A stretch of 57,500 nt of DNA, taken from positions 12,501 through 70,000 of the forward strand of contig NC_006686.1 in the NCBI RefSeq assembly GCF_000091045.1, written 5' to 3'. Of this stretch, positions 11,346-23,088 are shown piece after piece. Made by a program: the position numbers and the translations under genes. Numbering within the stretch: the first letter of the stretch is position 1; the number at the start of each line of letters is the position of its first letter. The DNA is from Cryptococcus deneoformans JEC21 (Eukaryota > Basidiomycota > Tremellomycetes > Tremellales > Cryptococcaceae). The notes under the pieces were generated by a model, which saw only the letters and a program-made list of their open reading frames with translations, did not search any database and was not told where the DNA came from.

Positions 11346-14300
11346 ATGGCATTTTCAGGCGTTGGTCAAGGTATAGGTACCTACGACCGTACCGAACAAA
11401 CATCCGGCGCTTCACTAGGCCGCGTCACATCCAGAGCCCATTTCACAGATGTTCACCCTAACGACAACCTTCCAGCTCAAACTGGAGAACATTGTGCTCG
11501 CGACGTTGGCCATCTTGCTCGGCAACTCACTCGACAATCTGTAGCGGCTGCCGATGACTCGGCCGCTATATTTTCGTACCAAGAAGGCTCGGATCTTGAC
11601 CCTTTTTCCGAAAAGTTCAATGCTAAGAAATGGACAAAATTGATGTTTGAGGCCTCTCAGAGTTCTGGTCCGGGGAGAAAAGCCGGCTTGTCATTCAGGA
11701 ATCTTGATGTTCATGGTTTTGGATCCGATGCTGGTAAGTCATATCCATCTATTCATGCGATGGCAAGACACGATAAGACCAGCACTAAATGTCTGCAGAC
11801 TACCAAAAGACCGTCGGTAACCTCCCACTCGTCGGTATCGGCGCTCTCAGAGATTTGATCGGTAACCGCAAACGCAAGGTCCAAATCCTAAACAGTATGG
11901 ATGGTGTACTAGAAGCGGGTGAAATGCTCGTCGTCCTTGGTCCTCCCGGAAGTGGTTGTACGACAATGCTCAAGACTATTGCTGGAGAGATGAACGGTAT
12001 CTACTTGGATGAGTCTTCCTCACTTAACTATAGAGGTCAGTTCTCTTTGTCTTACTTAAGATACCGAATTGACTTCGACCAGGTATCACTCCGAAGCAAA
12101 TTTACGGTCAATTCCGAGGCGAAGCTATCTACACTGCTGAGGTCGACGTTCATTTCCCCAATCTTACTGTCGGTCAAACATTATCTTTCGCTGCTGAAGC
12201 TCGAGCCCCTCGAAAGCCTCCTGGAGGCATCTCGAAGAAGGAATACGCCAAGCACATGCGAGATGTCGTCATGTCTGTCTTTGGCATTTCCCACACTCTG
12301 AACACTATCGTCGGCAACGACTTCATTCGTGGCGTCAGTGGTAGGTACTTGTCTGTTCCACATTTTTTACAAAGCTGACAGTCGCTAGGTGGCGAGCGAA
12401 AACGAGTAACTATTGCCGAGGCCTCCCTTGCCGGCGCTCCCCTCCAATGTTGGGACAACTCCACCCGTGGTCTTGACTCTGCCAACGCCATCGAATTCTG
12501 CAAAAACCTCCGTCTGAACTCCGATTACATCGGCATCTCCTCAGCCGTCGCTATCTACCAAGCTCCCCAAGCCGCTTACGACTGTTTCGACAAGGTCTCC
12601 GTCCTTTATGAAGGCGAGCAGATTTTTTTCGGCAAGGCCACCGAAGCGAAGCAGTTCTTTGTCGATATGGGATTTCACTGCCCTTCTCAGCAGACCGTCC
12701 CCGACTTTCTCACATCACTCACCAGTGCAAGCGAACGTACACCACGAGAAGGGTTCGAAGGCAAGATACCCACCACCCCGCAAGAGTTTGCCACGCGATG
12801 GAAACAGAGCGACAAATATCAGGAGCTTTTGGCACAGATTGCCGAGTTTGAGAACAAGTACCCCGTTCATGGCGAGAAGTATCAAGAGTTTTTGCAATCA
12901 AGACGGGCTCAGCAGTCCAAGCGTCTCCGACCCAAATCTCCTTACACCCTTTCGTACGGCGGCCAAGTCGAGCTTTGCCTTCGAAGAGGTTTCGACCGTC
13001 TTCGTGCGGATCCCAGTCTGACTCTTACTCAACTGTTTGGTAATTTTATCATGGCTCTTATTATCGGTTCAGTCTTCTATAACCTTCGTAAGCCGTCTTT
13101 TTAAAGTGGGGTAGGTCTCAAGTCTGACAGTGAGCAGCTGCGACTACGAGCAGTTTCTACTCACGAGGTGCTTTGCTATTTTTTGCTATTTTGATGAGCG
13201 CTTTCGGATCTGCTTTGGAAGTAGGCCAATCCACTCTTCACTACAAGTGAGCATCGGCTGACCTATTGCAGATCCTTATCCTCTACGCCCAACGAGGCAT
13301 CGTCGAGAAGCACTCCCGTTACGCCTTCTACCACCCTTCCGCCGAAGCCGTCGCCTCTGCTCTTACCGATATTCCTTACAAGGTCGTCAACTGTATCATC
13401 TTCAGCTTGACCTTGTACTTCATGACCAATCTCCGACGTGAACCTGGTGAGTAATGCCATTCATCGCCGAAAAGCCCACCACTAACAACCAAACAGGGCC
13501 GTTCTTCTTCTTCATGCTCATCAGTTTCACTCTTACGATGGTCATGTCCATGCTCTTCCGATCGATCGCCTCCCTCAGTCGATCTCTCACCCAAGCTCTT
13601 GCCCCTGCTGCTCTCCTCATCCTTGCCCTCGTCATGTACACTGGTTTTGCCGTTAACGTGGCCAACATGCGCGGCTGGGCTCGATGGATGAACTGGCTCG
13701 ACCCTATTGCTTACGGCTTCGAATCTCTCATGATCAATGAGTTCCATGGCAGGGAGTATGAATGCGCGGCGTTTATCCCGATGGGTCCCGGATACGAGGG
13801 TGCAACTGGTCAACAGCTCGTTTGTTCCACGGCGGGTGCTGTTGCGGGTTCTTCTGTGGTTAATGGTGATGACTACATCAACTTATCATACGAATATTAC
13901 CACGCGCACAAGTGGAGGAACTTTGGTATCTTGATCGGGTTTTTCCTTTTTTTTTCCGCTATTTACATATCTGCTACTGGTAAGTGTATTTCCATCGTTC
14001 CATTTAGCGGCTTCCGCTAATTCCTCTTCAGAATTTATTACCGCCAAGAAATCGAAAGGTGAAATCCTCGTCTTCCCTCGAGGCAAGATCCCGCGCGCCC
14101 TCCTTGCTCAGTCCACTCACTCCCACGGCTCATCCGACGACGTCGAAGGCGGCAAGTTTGCCGGTGGTTCTAAAATGAAGAAAGAAATCACCGGTGCTGA
14201 CCGAGCTGACGCTGGGATCATCCAGAGGCAGACTGCTATCTTCTCTTGGAAAGATGTGGTTTATGATATCAAGATCAAGAAGGAGCCAAGAAGGATTTTG

Positions 14301-16724
14301 GACCACGTGGATGGATGGGTCAAACCCGGTACTTTAACTGCTCTTATGGTAAGCTCTTTTATCCCTCTCGGAGCGATGTTGAGGTAACACTTACGGATGA
14401 TTAGGGTGTTTCTGGTGCGGGCAAGACTACTCTTCTCGATGTGTTGGCCACCCGGGTTACTATGGGTGTAGTTACCGGTGAAATGCTCGTCGACGGCCGA
14501 CAAAGAGACATCTCGTTCCAGCGAAAGACCGGCTACGTTCAACAGCAAGATCTTCATCTTGAAACTAGCACTGTCCGAGAAGCCCTCCGGTTCAGCGCTG
14601 TTCTTCGACAGTCGAACACTATCAGCATCAAGGAGAAATATGAGTATGTGGAAGAAGTATTGAAGCTTTTGGAGATGGAAAGTTACGCCGACGCGGTCGT
14701 TGGTGTGCCCGGTACTGGTCAGTTTAATAATTCTAATTCTCATCGTCCTCACACTATATGCTAACATCCTACTAGGTCTCAATGTCGAACAGCGAAAGCG
14801 GCTCACCATTGGTGTTGAGCTTGTCGCCAAGCCTGCCCTTCTTCTCTTCCTCGACGAACCCACCTCCGGTCTCGATTCCCAAACCTCCTGGAACATTCTT
14901 CTTCTCCTTCGAAAGCTCACTGAACACGGTCAAGCTATTCTCTGTACCATCCACCAACCCTCCGCAATGCTTTTCGAACAGTTCGACCGTCTCCTCTTCC
15001 TCGCTAGAGGTGGTAAGACGGTCTACTTTGGCGAGGTTGGCAAGGGATCTCATATCCTCATTGATTACTTTGAGCAGAACGGTGCTCCCAAGTGCCCAGA
15101 GGGCGAAAACCCGGCAGAATGGATGTTGGCTGCTATTGGTGCTGCGCCCGGCTCCCATTCTGATGTCGATTGGCACCAGGCATGGATTAACAGCCCTGAA
15201 CGAGTCGAAGTCCGCCGTGAGCTTGCAAGGATCAAGGAGACTCAAGGCGGTAAGGGTGAAGCGGCTCTGCAGAACAAGGATCAGGAAAAGAGCAAGTCGG
15301 AAGTCAAGGCGGAATATGCAGAATTTGCGTCACCCTTGTGGAAACAGTTTATTGTTGTGTTGACGAGGGTTTGGCAACAACACTGGAGGACGCCTAGTTA
15401 TATTTGGTCCAAGGCTGCTTTGTGTGCTTTGTCTGTGAGTTGCTTCAATGCTTTTCTACGCGAGCAATGGGTGTTAATCATCGCATAGGCCCTTTTCATT
15501 GGATTCAGTTTCTTCAAGGCCGGTACTTCCCAGCAAGGCTTGCAGAACCAGTTGTTCTCCGTTTTCATGGTAAGTAATCCCTGAGACTCTCTTAATGACC
15601 ACTGACTTTAATGTAGATGTTCACAATCTTCGGTCAACTCACCCAACAAATCATGCCCAACTTTACCACTCAGCGAAGCTTGTATGAGGTCCGAGAAAGA
15701 CCTTCAAAGGCGTACTCTTGGAAGATCTTTATTTTGAGTAACATCGTCGCGGAAATTCCTTGGGCTAGTGCGTTTTTCTTTTCTTTTCCTACCTGTGCTC
15801 GCGCTAACATCTTTCAGTTCTCATGGGCGCCGTCATCTACTTTACCTGGTATTATCCCATTGGTTACTACCGCAACGCCATCCCTACCGACGCTGTCCAT
15901 CTTCGAGGTGCGCTCATGTTTTTGTACATTGAGATGTTCTTGATCTTCAACGCTACTTTTGCGATCATGATTGTGGCGGGTATCGCGACGGCTGAAACTG
16001 CTGGTAACATTGCGAACCTTTTGTTTTCCATGTGTCTCATCTTCTGCGGGTAAGTCTTCCTTCCTGCCTCTCTTTATGAGACACTCGCTGATTCCTGCTC
16101 AGTGTTTTGGCCCCTCCTTCCTCCCTCCCCGGTTTCTGGATGTTTATGTATCGTGTCTCACCATTCACCTACCTTGTTGAAGGGATGCTCAGTACTGCTG
16201 TCGCCGACACCAATGTCGTCTGTTCCGACATCGAGCTTCTCACAATGAACCCTCCTTCCGGCCAGTCTTGTGGCGACTACATGTCAACTTATATCAGTAA
16301 TTACGGGGGATATTTGGTGAATGAGAATGCAACGACGGCGTGCGAGTTCTGTTCTATGAGCAGTACTAACACTTTCTTGGCACAATTCAGCATTTACTAC
16401 AGCAACAAGTGAGTTTCCTCGTTTACTTTACATGGGCAATGAATGCTGATATGCAAATAGGTGGAGAGATTTTGGTCTGTTGTGGGCATACGTCGTGTTC
16501 AACATCATTGCGGCTGTAGGTATCTATTGGCTTGCTCGTGTAGTGCGTACTTTTCGGCTCTTTACTCAACCCTCATTGCTGATAACCAGTTTAATTAGCC
16601 CAAGAACACTGGCAAAGAACAAGCATCTGAACCGGAGGACGTACAGGAGAAGCTGGTTCCTGCACAGTCTACTGAGAAGAAACCTGAGTCGGTGTCTCGA
16701 GGCTCCCAGTCTACCGCGGCGTAA
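11346..16724 (+). CDS. AFR2: PDR-type ABC transporter (ABCG full-size, 1529 aa)
   Basis: Full-size pleiotropic-drug-resistance exporter with NBD1-TMD1-NBD2-TMD2 order, located in the plasma membrane; relatives in this genus export azoles and other xenobiotics. Sixteen exons from 11346 to 16724 sum to 4590 nt. NBD1 has the fungal-type Walker [14 protein letters not shown], signature [13 protein letters not shown] and the degenerate Walker [16 protein letters not shown], as usual for PDR proteins. NBD2 has canonical Walker [16 protein letters not shown], signature [15 protein letters not shown] and Walker [18 protein letters not shown]1 contains [20 protein letters not shown] and a large extracellular loop after TM5 with [16 protein letters not shown]2 contains the cysteine-bearing loop CSDIELL...CGDYMSTY...CEFCSM. 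The family call is firm. The AFR2 symbol is a recollection based on family and on a glutamate dehydrogenase lying about 30 kb away; AFR1 or AFR3 relatives cannot be excluded without alignment. Confidence 0.9.
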
Positions 16725-18835
16725 AATTGGAAGACAAGAAAATAGGAGGTTATGATCGTTATGTTTTGAAAGTCTTAGAAAGTAGAATGAGTACACGTGT
16801 ATTTAGTTTTCTCATCTATCTGCAGCTGATTATATATCTGCATGGACATTGGTATTCATACGTACATGAGCAGCAAGTCTCATCAAGAAACAACTTCTTC
16901 TGGTCGATATAGCTTATCATCGAAGGCCGGATAATTCGCTCTGAAAGATTTATGGCCTTGTATTTGACTACCATACATGTTAAATTCCTTTATATAAAAC
17001 GCCATGATAGATGGACACTTTCTTTATCAAGAAATATCCGTTGAAGACTGTGGAGGCTTATTGGGCAACCCGTAGGATCCTCACCAATCCTTCCTTTGTT
17101 TGTCCGTCGGTTACCTTTTCTACCGCTCAGTTGTTACAACGCGAAGAAGAACAGGAAAGGGATGACGAACACCGCCATACCAAAGCAGAATCAGATGATA
17201 ACTGCGCATCTATTGGCTATTACATGGTCATGCATCTGGGGAAGATACTGTAAGGCCGGATAAGAGGCATGTGGTCGATATAGGTAGGACCAATAAACAT
17301 AGTGAGGGTGGAGGTATATGCCTCTAATCCATATGGGAATTGATTGTCACGGGCGTCACGTCAGTCAGCGTAGCTGCCCGGCGCTCAACTCGAATGATGT
17401 AGAACTCGACGAATGAAGGTGAAAGATTCGCGCCTAGCAGAGCCCGACGGAAGAATTGCCAGGCTGACGGAACAGAAGCTGGACTTAGAGAAAGGAATAG
17501 CCAGGGCCTGAAGGAGCAGGAGCTGGACTAAGGGCTGACTGAAGAGACTTAAAAGGAAGAATGCTCGGAGGCAAGGTAGTGAGAAAGGACAACAGGATTG
17601 ATTTTCTGGGGACTATGGAACTACGAAAAACTATTTTCTTATATACCCTCCTTTCCTTCTGCTTACTCATCTCTCTCGGGAGAGAGTTATCGCTAACTCG
17701 TGGCGGTGGCGGAGCTGTGGGATTGAACACTGACCAAGTGTTGGGGAAGAAGAGGAGAGTGCTGACCAGGCGAAACGAAAGAAGAGGCGAGTCGAAAGAT
17801 GCCTCGGTCGATTTTACAAGAGTCGGGCAATAAAGGTCGTCTGAGGTGGAGGTTTGTTTGGTTACTTCGGGGACGAGGTGGAATAACATCCCGTTGCCCG
17901 GTTATAGACGCCGCAGAGTGCGACTCTTGCATAACATCGTGACAGTTTGATATCCATTTTTTGTTAAGAAGGATAGAGACTTACGGAAAGCGATGTTCAT
18001 AGGGGGGTGGTGAGAGCGCAAGGATCAAATATCAGCATAAGGTGGCGTCGAAGCCAAGACGAAGGAGTAACAATGGGCAGCAGAATGAGATGATGGCGGG
18101 AAACTGCCAGAGAAGAGTATAAAGGAAATCATCGCCGAGATCCTTTGCCGTTCAGAAAGCTCAGAAAGAAGGGAGAAACAAAGAAAGCTTCACGTGTTGT
18201 CGCTGTTTGAAGCTGATTTTGAAAGTTGATCCGACCTTCCCTCCAACATCCCTGGGGCTTATAGTTTCTCGCTGCTATGTCAGTCGACGAGCCAAGTTGC
18301 TGCGATATTTTTTTAGGATGGGAGAAGAAAGGCGTTTCATTCGCTTTCCGTCCGTTCCTCCTTTTATCCCTCGAGCAAATCGCTAACGGCCGCTGGGTCC
18401 GAATTTCACTATAGCGAGGCCTGCTTATTTTATAACCCCCTCTAGCCGAGCTGGGAACATTGAGGCAATTGGCCCTAGCAGGGAAGACACCAATGGGAAG
18501 GGAACTGAAAATTTTGATGTCAGGCGGGGTGTATGTCACGGGGTCATGTGAGCGTAGCTTTCCTTTACATTTCTGTTCCTTCCCATTTTTTGCCAAGGTC
18601 GCTCGCGCTTAATGCGGGGTCTCAAAAGATTCATGGGAAGAACCATTCCTGTAGGAGAAAAGAGCGAGTACTGCTTGAGCTGTTCAAGCGTCGGTAGTCT
18701 GAAAGATGATGGAGAAGATAAGATATAAAATGCCGTCATTTCAGAATTTCATCCACTCTCCCAATTTCCCCTCTGCCTTCTTATTACAATTCTACCTTAC
18801 CGGGCGCACTCCTCGCAAACGAATCTACTAAGACG
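16725..18835. other. 2.1-kb intergenic region
   Basis: No supported gene. Frames on either strand are short and lack motifs; the longest (minus strand, about 18129-18596) is a mixed-composition frame with no features of a real protein. The part from about 18300 to 18830 probably holds the promoter and 5' UTR of the gene at 18836: CT-rich tracts and AGATATAAAATG near 18720. A motif GCTGCGATATTTTTTT at 18299-18314 recurs at 32506-32521. Confidence 0.45.
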
Positions 18836-19610
18836 ATGCCTTCGCGGAACGACATAAAGCCATCCATTTCTGACCCAGTCAGCGTGACGTCTACCACCGG
18901 TTTCGGTTTAGGTTTTACCCCGAGTAATACCTCAACGGACAACTCTATTACCGGTTCCTCCATAAGGGGACAGAAAATCTCTCATCCTTTCAACGTGGCT
19001 TCTAGTACTGGCTTTGTGTTGACTTCCAATAATACAGCTAACCCGCCGCCAGTTGCATCTCAAGGACTTCCTTTTTCTCGAAGTGCGCAGAGTGACGTTA
19101 ACAGCGCGATAAGTGACACCAGCCGCGAGGTCGTCTTCCACCTCTATAATCCTACCACGCCTCCTCCTCACCAGACAGACAACAAATGTGGTCACACCCA
19201 GGCCTCAGCCTGGTCCTCCCCCAGCTCTTCTTATGGAGCCGGTTCCCCTCCTGACCAATCGGCGTGGTCTCCCGATTCTTCTGTGCAAGGCGGCAATTCT
19301 ATCCGACTACCTCCGTCGCAGTCCAGCAACACTATTGATAGCGTAGTATTGGGCAGCGCTGTTCCAAGCCTTTCGGGGAGCGTTAGCGGCCTTGTAAGTT
19401 CAACAGGATTACCCAATTCCCTCCCCCTTCTTCCTATCTTCATGAGCCACTAGCTGACTAGCCCTTCACCAAAGTCTACAGAAACCTTCCAAACTGCCCC
19501 GTAAGATTCCCATTACTGTTTTGGTTTTGCTATCAAAGCCCCCAAGCTGATTAATTTGTCCATCGCCATCATTTGCCAGAGAACGCATGGAAAGAAGCCA
19601 ACAACTGTAA
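18836..19610 (+). CDS. Hypothetical Ser/Thr/Pro-rich protein
   Basis: I do not recognise a family. Exon 1 (18836-19393, 186 codons) is followed by a donor GTAAGTTCA. A plausible model continues with exon 2 at 19475-19500 and exon 3 from 19580, ending with a stop at 19608-19610, for about 203 residues. The protein is rich in Ser, Thr, Pro, Gly and Asn, with repeated STGF/SSTG pieces near the N-terminus and no membrane segment or signal peptide. It is probably disordered. Only exon 1 has convincing coding character; the last two exons are inferred from splice sites. A good upstream CT-rich leader and TATA-like element support transcription. It could be a lineage-specific gene. Confidence 0.5.
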
Positions 19611-20395
19611 AAAGTTGTCATGGCTGTTTTTTATTGCTGTACTGGTACTGCATGACGATCGGCCCTTATTATGGGAGCCTTTATTTATGCTTTGGTTCAC
19701 TTACCGTTTAGATTACTGGCGAAAGGTTTACGAGATGAATGTACATAGTAATAGTTATTTATCACGATGCCATACCTTTCTACATTCTATCTTCTATATC
19801 CCAACACCTCACTCTCGCGCTCGCCAGTGACCCATCCTCGAATCTTACACAGTTATCGTTGCCCCTACATCTTCACACTGTTCTATCGCCTTTTTACTAA
19901 GCCCAGCAGTCCAACAACCATATTCTCCCCAAAAAGCCTCACCCTCTTATATTGCCAAGTCCAATGAAACTGTTCGAAAGCTCCAAGGAGGTTATAAAAG
20001 AACAGAGACAGACCCACGTCTCACGCGTCTGAGTCTCCCATACGGCTCAAGCCTTTTCAGCGAGCGGGCACGGAAGGAACGCGGAGTCAAGTGAAGTCGT
20101 CTTCCTTTTCTTTTTTCCTCACTTGTCTTTCGTCTCCAATTTTTGAGGCTTTAAGCGAGATTTATGTCGAGAATGTTGGGTTGGATGATAATGAATAGTT
20201 GTGTGACTGACAGGTTTGGTATGATGTGATGTAATAAGGGAAGGATACTTGGAACGAGGAGTCCACCTTTCTAATGAGCCCCTGAGATGAACTGCTGTAG
20301 TCGGCCAGAAAAAAAAATCATAATCGTGTTCTCGGGGCTTTTTCACCTCAAGAGCGCAACACACAAACACACCTCCGCTCCACCGGAACCATCGC
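19611..20395. other. Convergent intergenic region
   Basis: The 785 bp lie between the 3' ends of the hypothetical gene and the bZIP gene. I see AT-rich UTR-like sequence and no recognised gene or RNA. A long run of A near 20309 may be part of a UTR. Confidence 0.45.
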
Positions 20396-23088
20396 TCAAA
20401 CAACGATCCCGTCTGCAACCCTCCAACCATCCATAACCCCGGCCAAGTCATCGTCCATCATGTCTACTCCCCCTTCTATCCTATCAATAAACCGCTCCAT
20501 AGCTTGATCCCATGCTGAGCCTTCATCGGAAAGAGAAAGCGAAGGTAGATTGTCATTGGCATTGGATGTGGTCCCGATGTTGATAACGGTGGTGGTGGGC
20601 TGGTTGACAGGAGTCTGTGAAGGATGAGGCTGAGACGAGGTCAAGATTGAGGAGGATAAACCCTCAATGGAAGTTGCCATGATTTTCTCATCGTTTTTAC
20701 TTTTTTCTTTCTCTTCTACCAAACCTTCTGCCTCTTCCATCCGCTGACTAAGCACCAAACCCCTCTCGCCCGCTGCAGGGCCTCATGCCACCTCCTCATT
20801 CTCTCATACGCCTGCGGGTTTGCCGGTGCGAATGGAAGTGAAGCGGAAGAGATGAGAGATGAGGTCGCCACTACTGCTGAGTGACAAGCGACAGGGGTAT
20901 GCTTGGCTTGTTTCTCGTCGTTGGAACAGATTGAAATAGAAGGTGAGTCTGAAAAAAGAGAAGTCGACAAAGGAGTAGGGGTGGCAGTAGGATTCGATAA
21001 AGATGTGGATATGAATGTAGACAGAAATGAAGTTGTTGACATGGCAGATGGAATCTCGGAGGTAGACGTCATGGGACCTTGAGGAAGAGGTACAAAGCTC
21101 GCACTCTCCCCATTTCGCCCCGTACCAGAATGAAATTGTTGAAGAGTACTTGGGCTGTTGTCTGCATGCATATTGGAGTTCAGATGTAAGCCCGCGTTGG
21201 AGTTGGAGTAGGATCGAGGATTGGAATCTGTATCCGAGTTATTATTGGAGCTCAAGTCGGAACTGATTGCAGGAAGTTTCAACCCCTGGGAGAAAAACTG
21301 CGACAAAAGCTTACCTTCCAAAGCGGCACTCGTCACTGTCGCACCGGTGGTTGACCTCACATACCCTGAGTGAGCACACTGTCGCCTCTGCTCCATCTGT
21401 TCCATTTGATTGGGGTGTTGTCCTAGTTGAGAGGACAAAAGAGGACGTGGTGATGGTAGATGTGATGGATGTGCCGAGTGTTTAGTATGACCGTCAGAAG
21501 TGTAAAATTGATGTGGGTGAGATGGCTGGGTGCGTGACGCTCCAAAATCAGGCTGCTGGCCAGAATGTGTTGATTCTTGGGCCCAAAAGTTCTCTACTGC
21601 TGCTCTGTTCGTCGCTATCTCACTCCCACGTCTCGCCTCTTGCATTCCACCAGCCCCGTCCGAAGTAGAATACGGCAATGTATGTGTTGGGATCGATATC
21701 GACATGGAATTTTGACCTGGGGTTGGCATGAGTACTGACATTTGGATAAGTGATAACCCCGGAATAGGAAGAGACGTACCTAAAAGCATAGGCGACGGCG
21801 GTGCCGGTACAGGTGCCGACATATTGGGCATGGATACAGGTATACGTAACGACGTCGAGTTGGGATTGAGGTCGAAAAGTATGACAACTTGCTTAACTAA
21901 GTTTTCAAGCAATCCAACCCTTTCACGGAGGTGTGCGTTCTCCTCTTTGAGCCGGGCTTCTTCCTCGTCAAATGAATTGGAGCTTGGCTGGATGTGGCCG
22001 AGATGAGTGTGGAAAAAATTCCCAACCCCTATCCTATCCCCATGTGTTGCTTCCCTATCATCATCGTCGTCATCCACGCCCATCTCTGACAACATCTCTT
22101 TACTCGGCGGTGTCACGCTTGCCAATCGGACGCCTGCACCGCCATTGACGAGTTCAGTGGGAAGTCCGAGATCTGTTGCTAACGAAAATACGCTTTGAGC
22201 CGGAGAGGGTTCTCGTGAGTGAGTACGAGTGCAAGAATAAGAAGTATTGGGATGGAAAGAACGCTTTGTCCAGGTGGAGACGGCGGCGGATATGGGATTT
22301 GGGTGAACCGAAGGTGATGGTGATTCTGAAGCAGACACTGATGTTGAAGACGATGTCCTCAATGTACTAAAAATTACAAAATCAGCCACTTTATTCATCC
22401 GCAATAGCAAGTGTAACATATATTAACAAAAGTGACTTACCTGGGCCCACTTATCTCAGTCACATTTTCTGTACTTTCTTTTTTGGCTTTGGGTTTGGCA
22501 TTGGGCGGCCCAGCTCTGAGAGCTTGATTTTCTGCCTCTAGCTCGAGGACCCTACTCTCTAGCCAAGCTAGATGGGCTTTGCGTTGGTTGCGAGATCTTT
22601 GGGCTGACTCTCGGTTACGTATCGTCTATTGGAGAATTAGCGTTAAAGCTTTCCACAATTTCAAAAAGGCGATATGAGATTAGAGAGGTGAAGGCAAAAG
22701 TGAAAGAATGTCAAGCATCAAGAGAAGCAATAAAAGTGGGAGTTAGAATTGTCTCAGGAGTTAACCGGCAATCCCATGAAAGATCATTTCAAGAACAGTT
22801 GTATCTCGAACTTTTAACTGTACCCACGTCCACAAAGCAATAGATAGAATTCTACGTATTTCCCTTTGTACGCCCGGAGAACGTCACTCGTGAAAAGACA
22901 TGAAAGTTATAACTCACTCTTGCCTCTTTTCTGGCTAGCTTTGCTTTCATTTCATCATCCACATCATCATCCTCTTCCGACAATTCTGAAACTTCTTTTA
23001 TCGCTCTAGCAGCCGCCGGGAGAGTTGCCCGGCGCTGGAGTTTATTTGGTGCGTAGGAACGTGATGGAGTTGGGCGTTTTGGGGGCAT
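20396..23088 (-). CDS. bZIP transcription factor with long low-complexity C-terminus
   Basis: Nuclear DNA-binding regulator. Exon 1 (22918-23088) encodes a basic N-terminus and an acidic stretch; exon 2 (22441-22625) holds the basic region IRNRESAQRSRNQRK, with the invariant N-x7-R spacing, and a zipper beginning LAWLESRVLELEAENQAL. The first intron falls just before the basic region. Exon 3 starts at 22366 and is very long, with Ser/Thr/Pro-rich sequence, an acidic patch (DDDDDDRE) and a second short coiled-coil-like segment (EEEARLKEENAHLRERVGLL). The reading frame of exon 3 closes at 20716. A different frame running from about 20758 to the stop at 20396 looks like a continuation (LVLSQRMEEAEGLVEEKEK). 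I cannot find a convincing intron for the switch, so the 3' end is uncertain: a short spliced segment, a frameshift, or termination at 20716. Target genes are unknown. Confidence 0.8.

Noticed and set aside
17485..17932. Minus-strand frames in the gap after the ABC transporter
   Set aside because: Low-complexity Pro/Ser sequence with no motif and no consistent splice structure.
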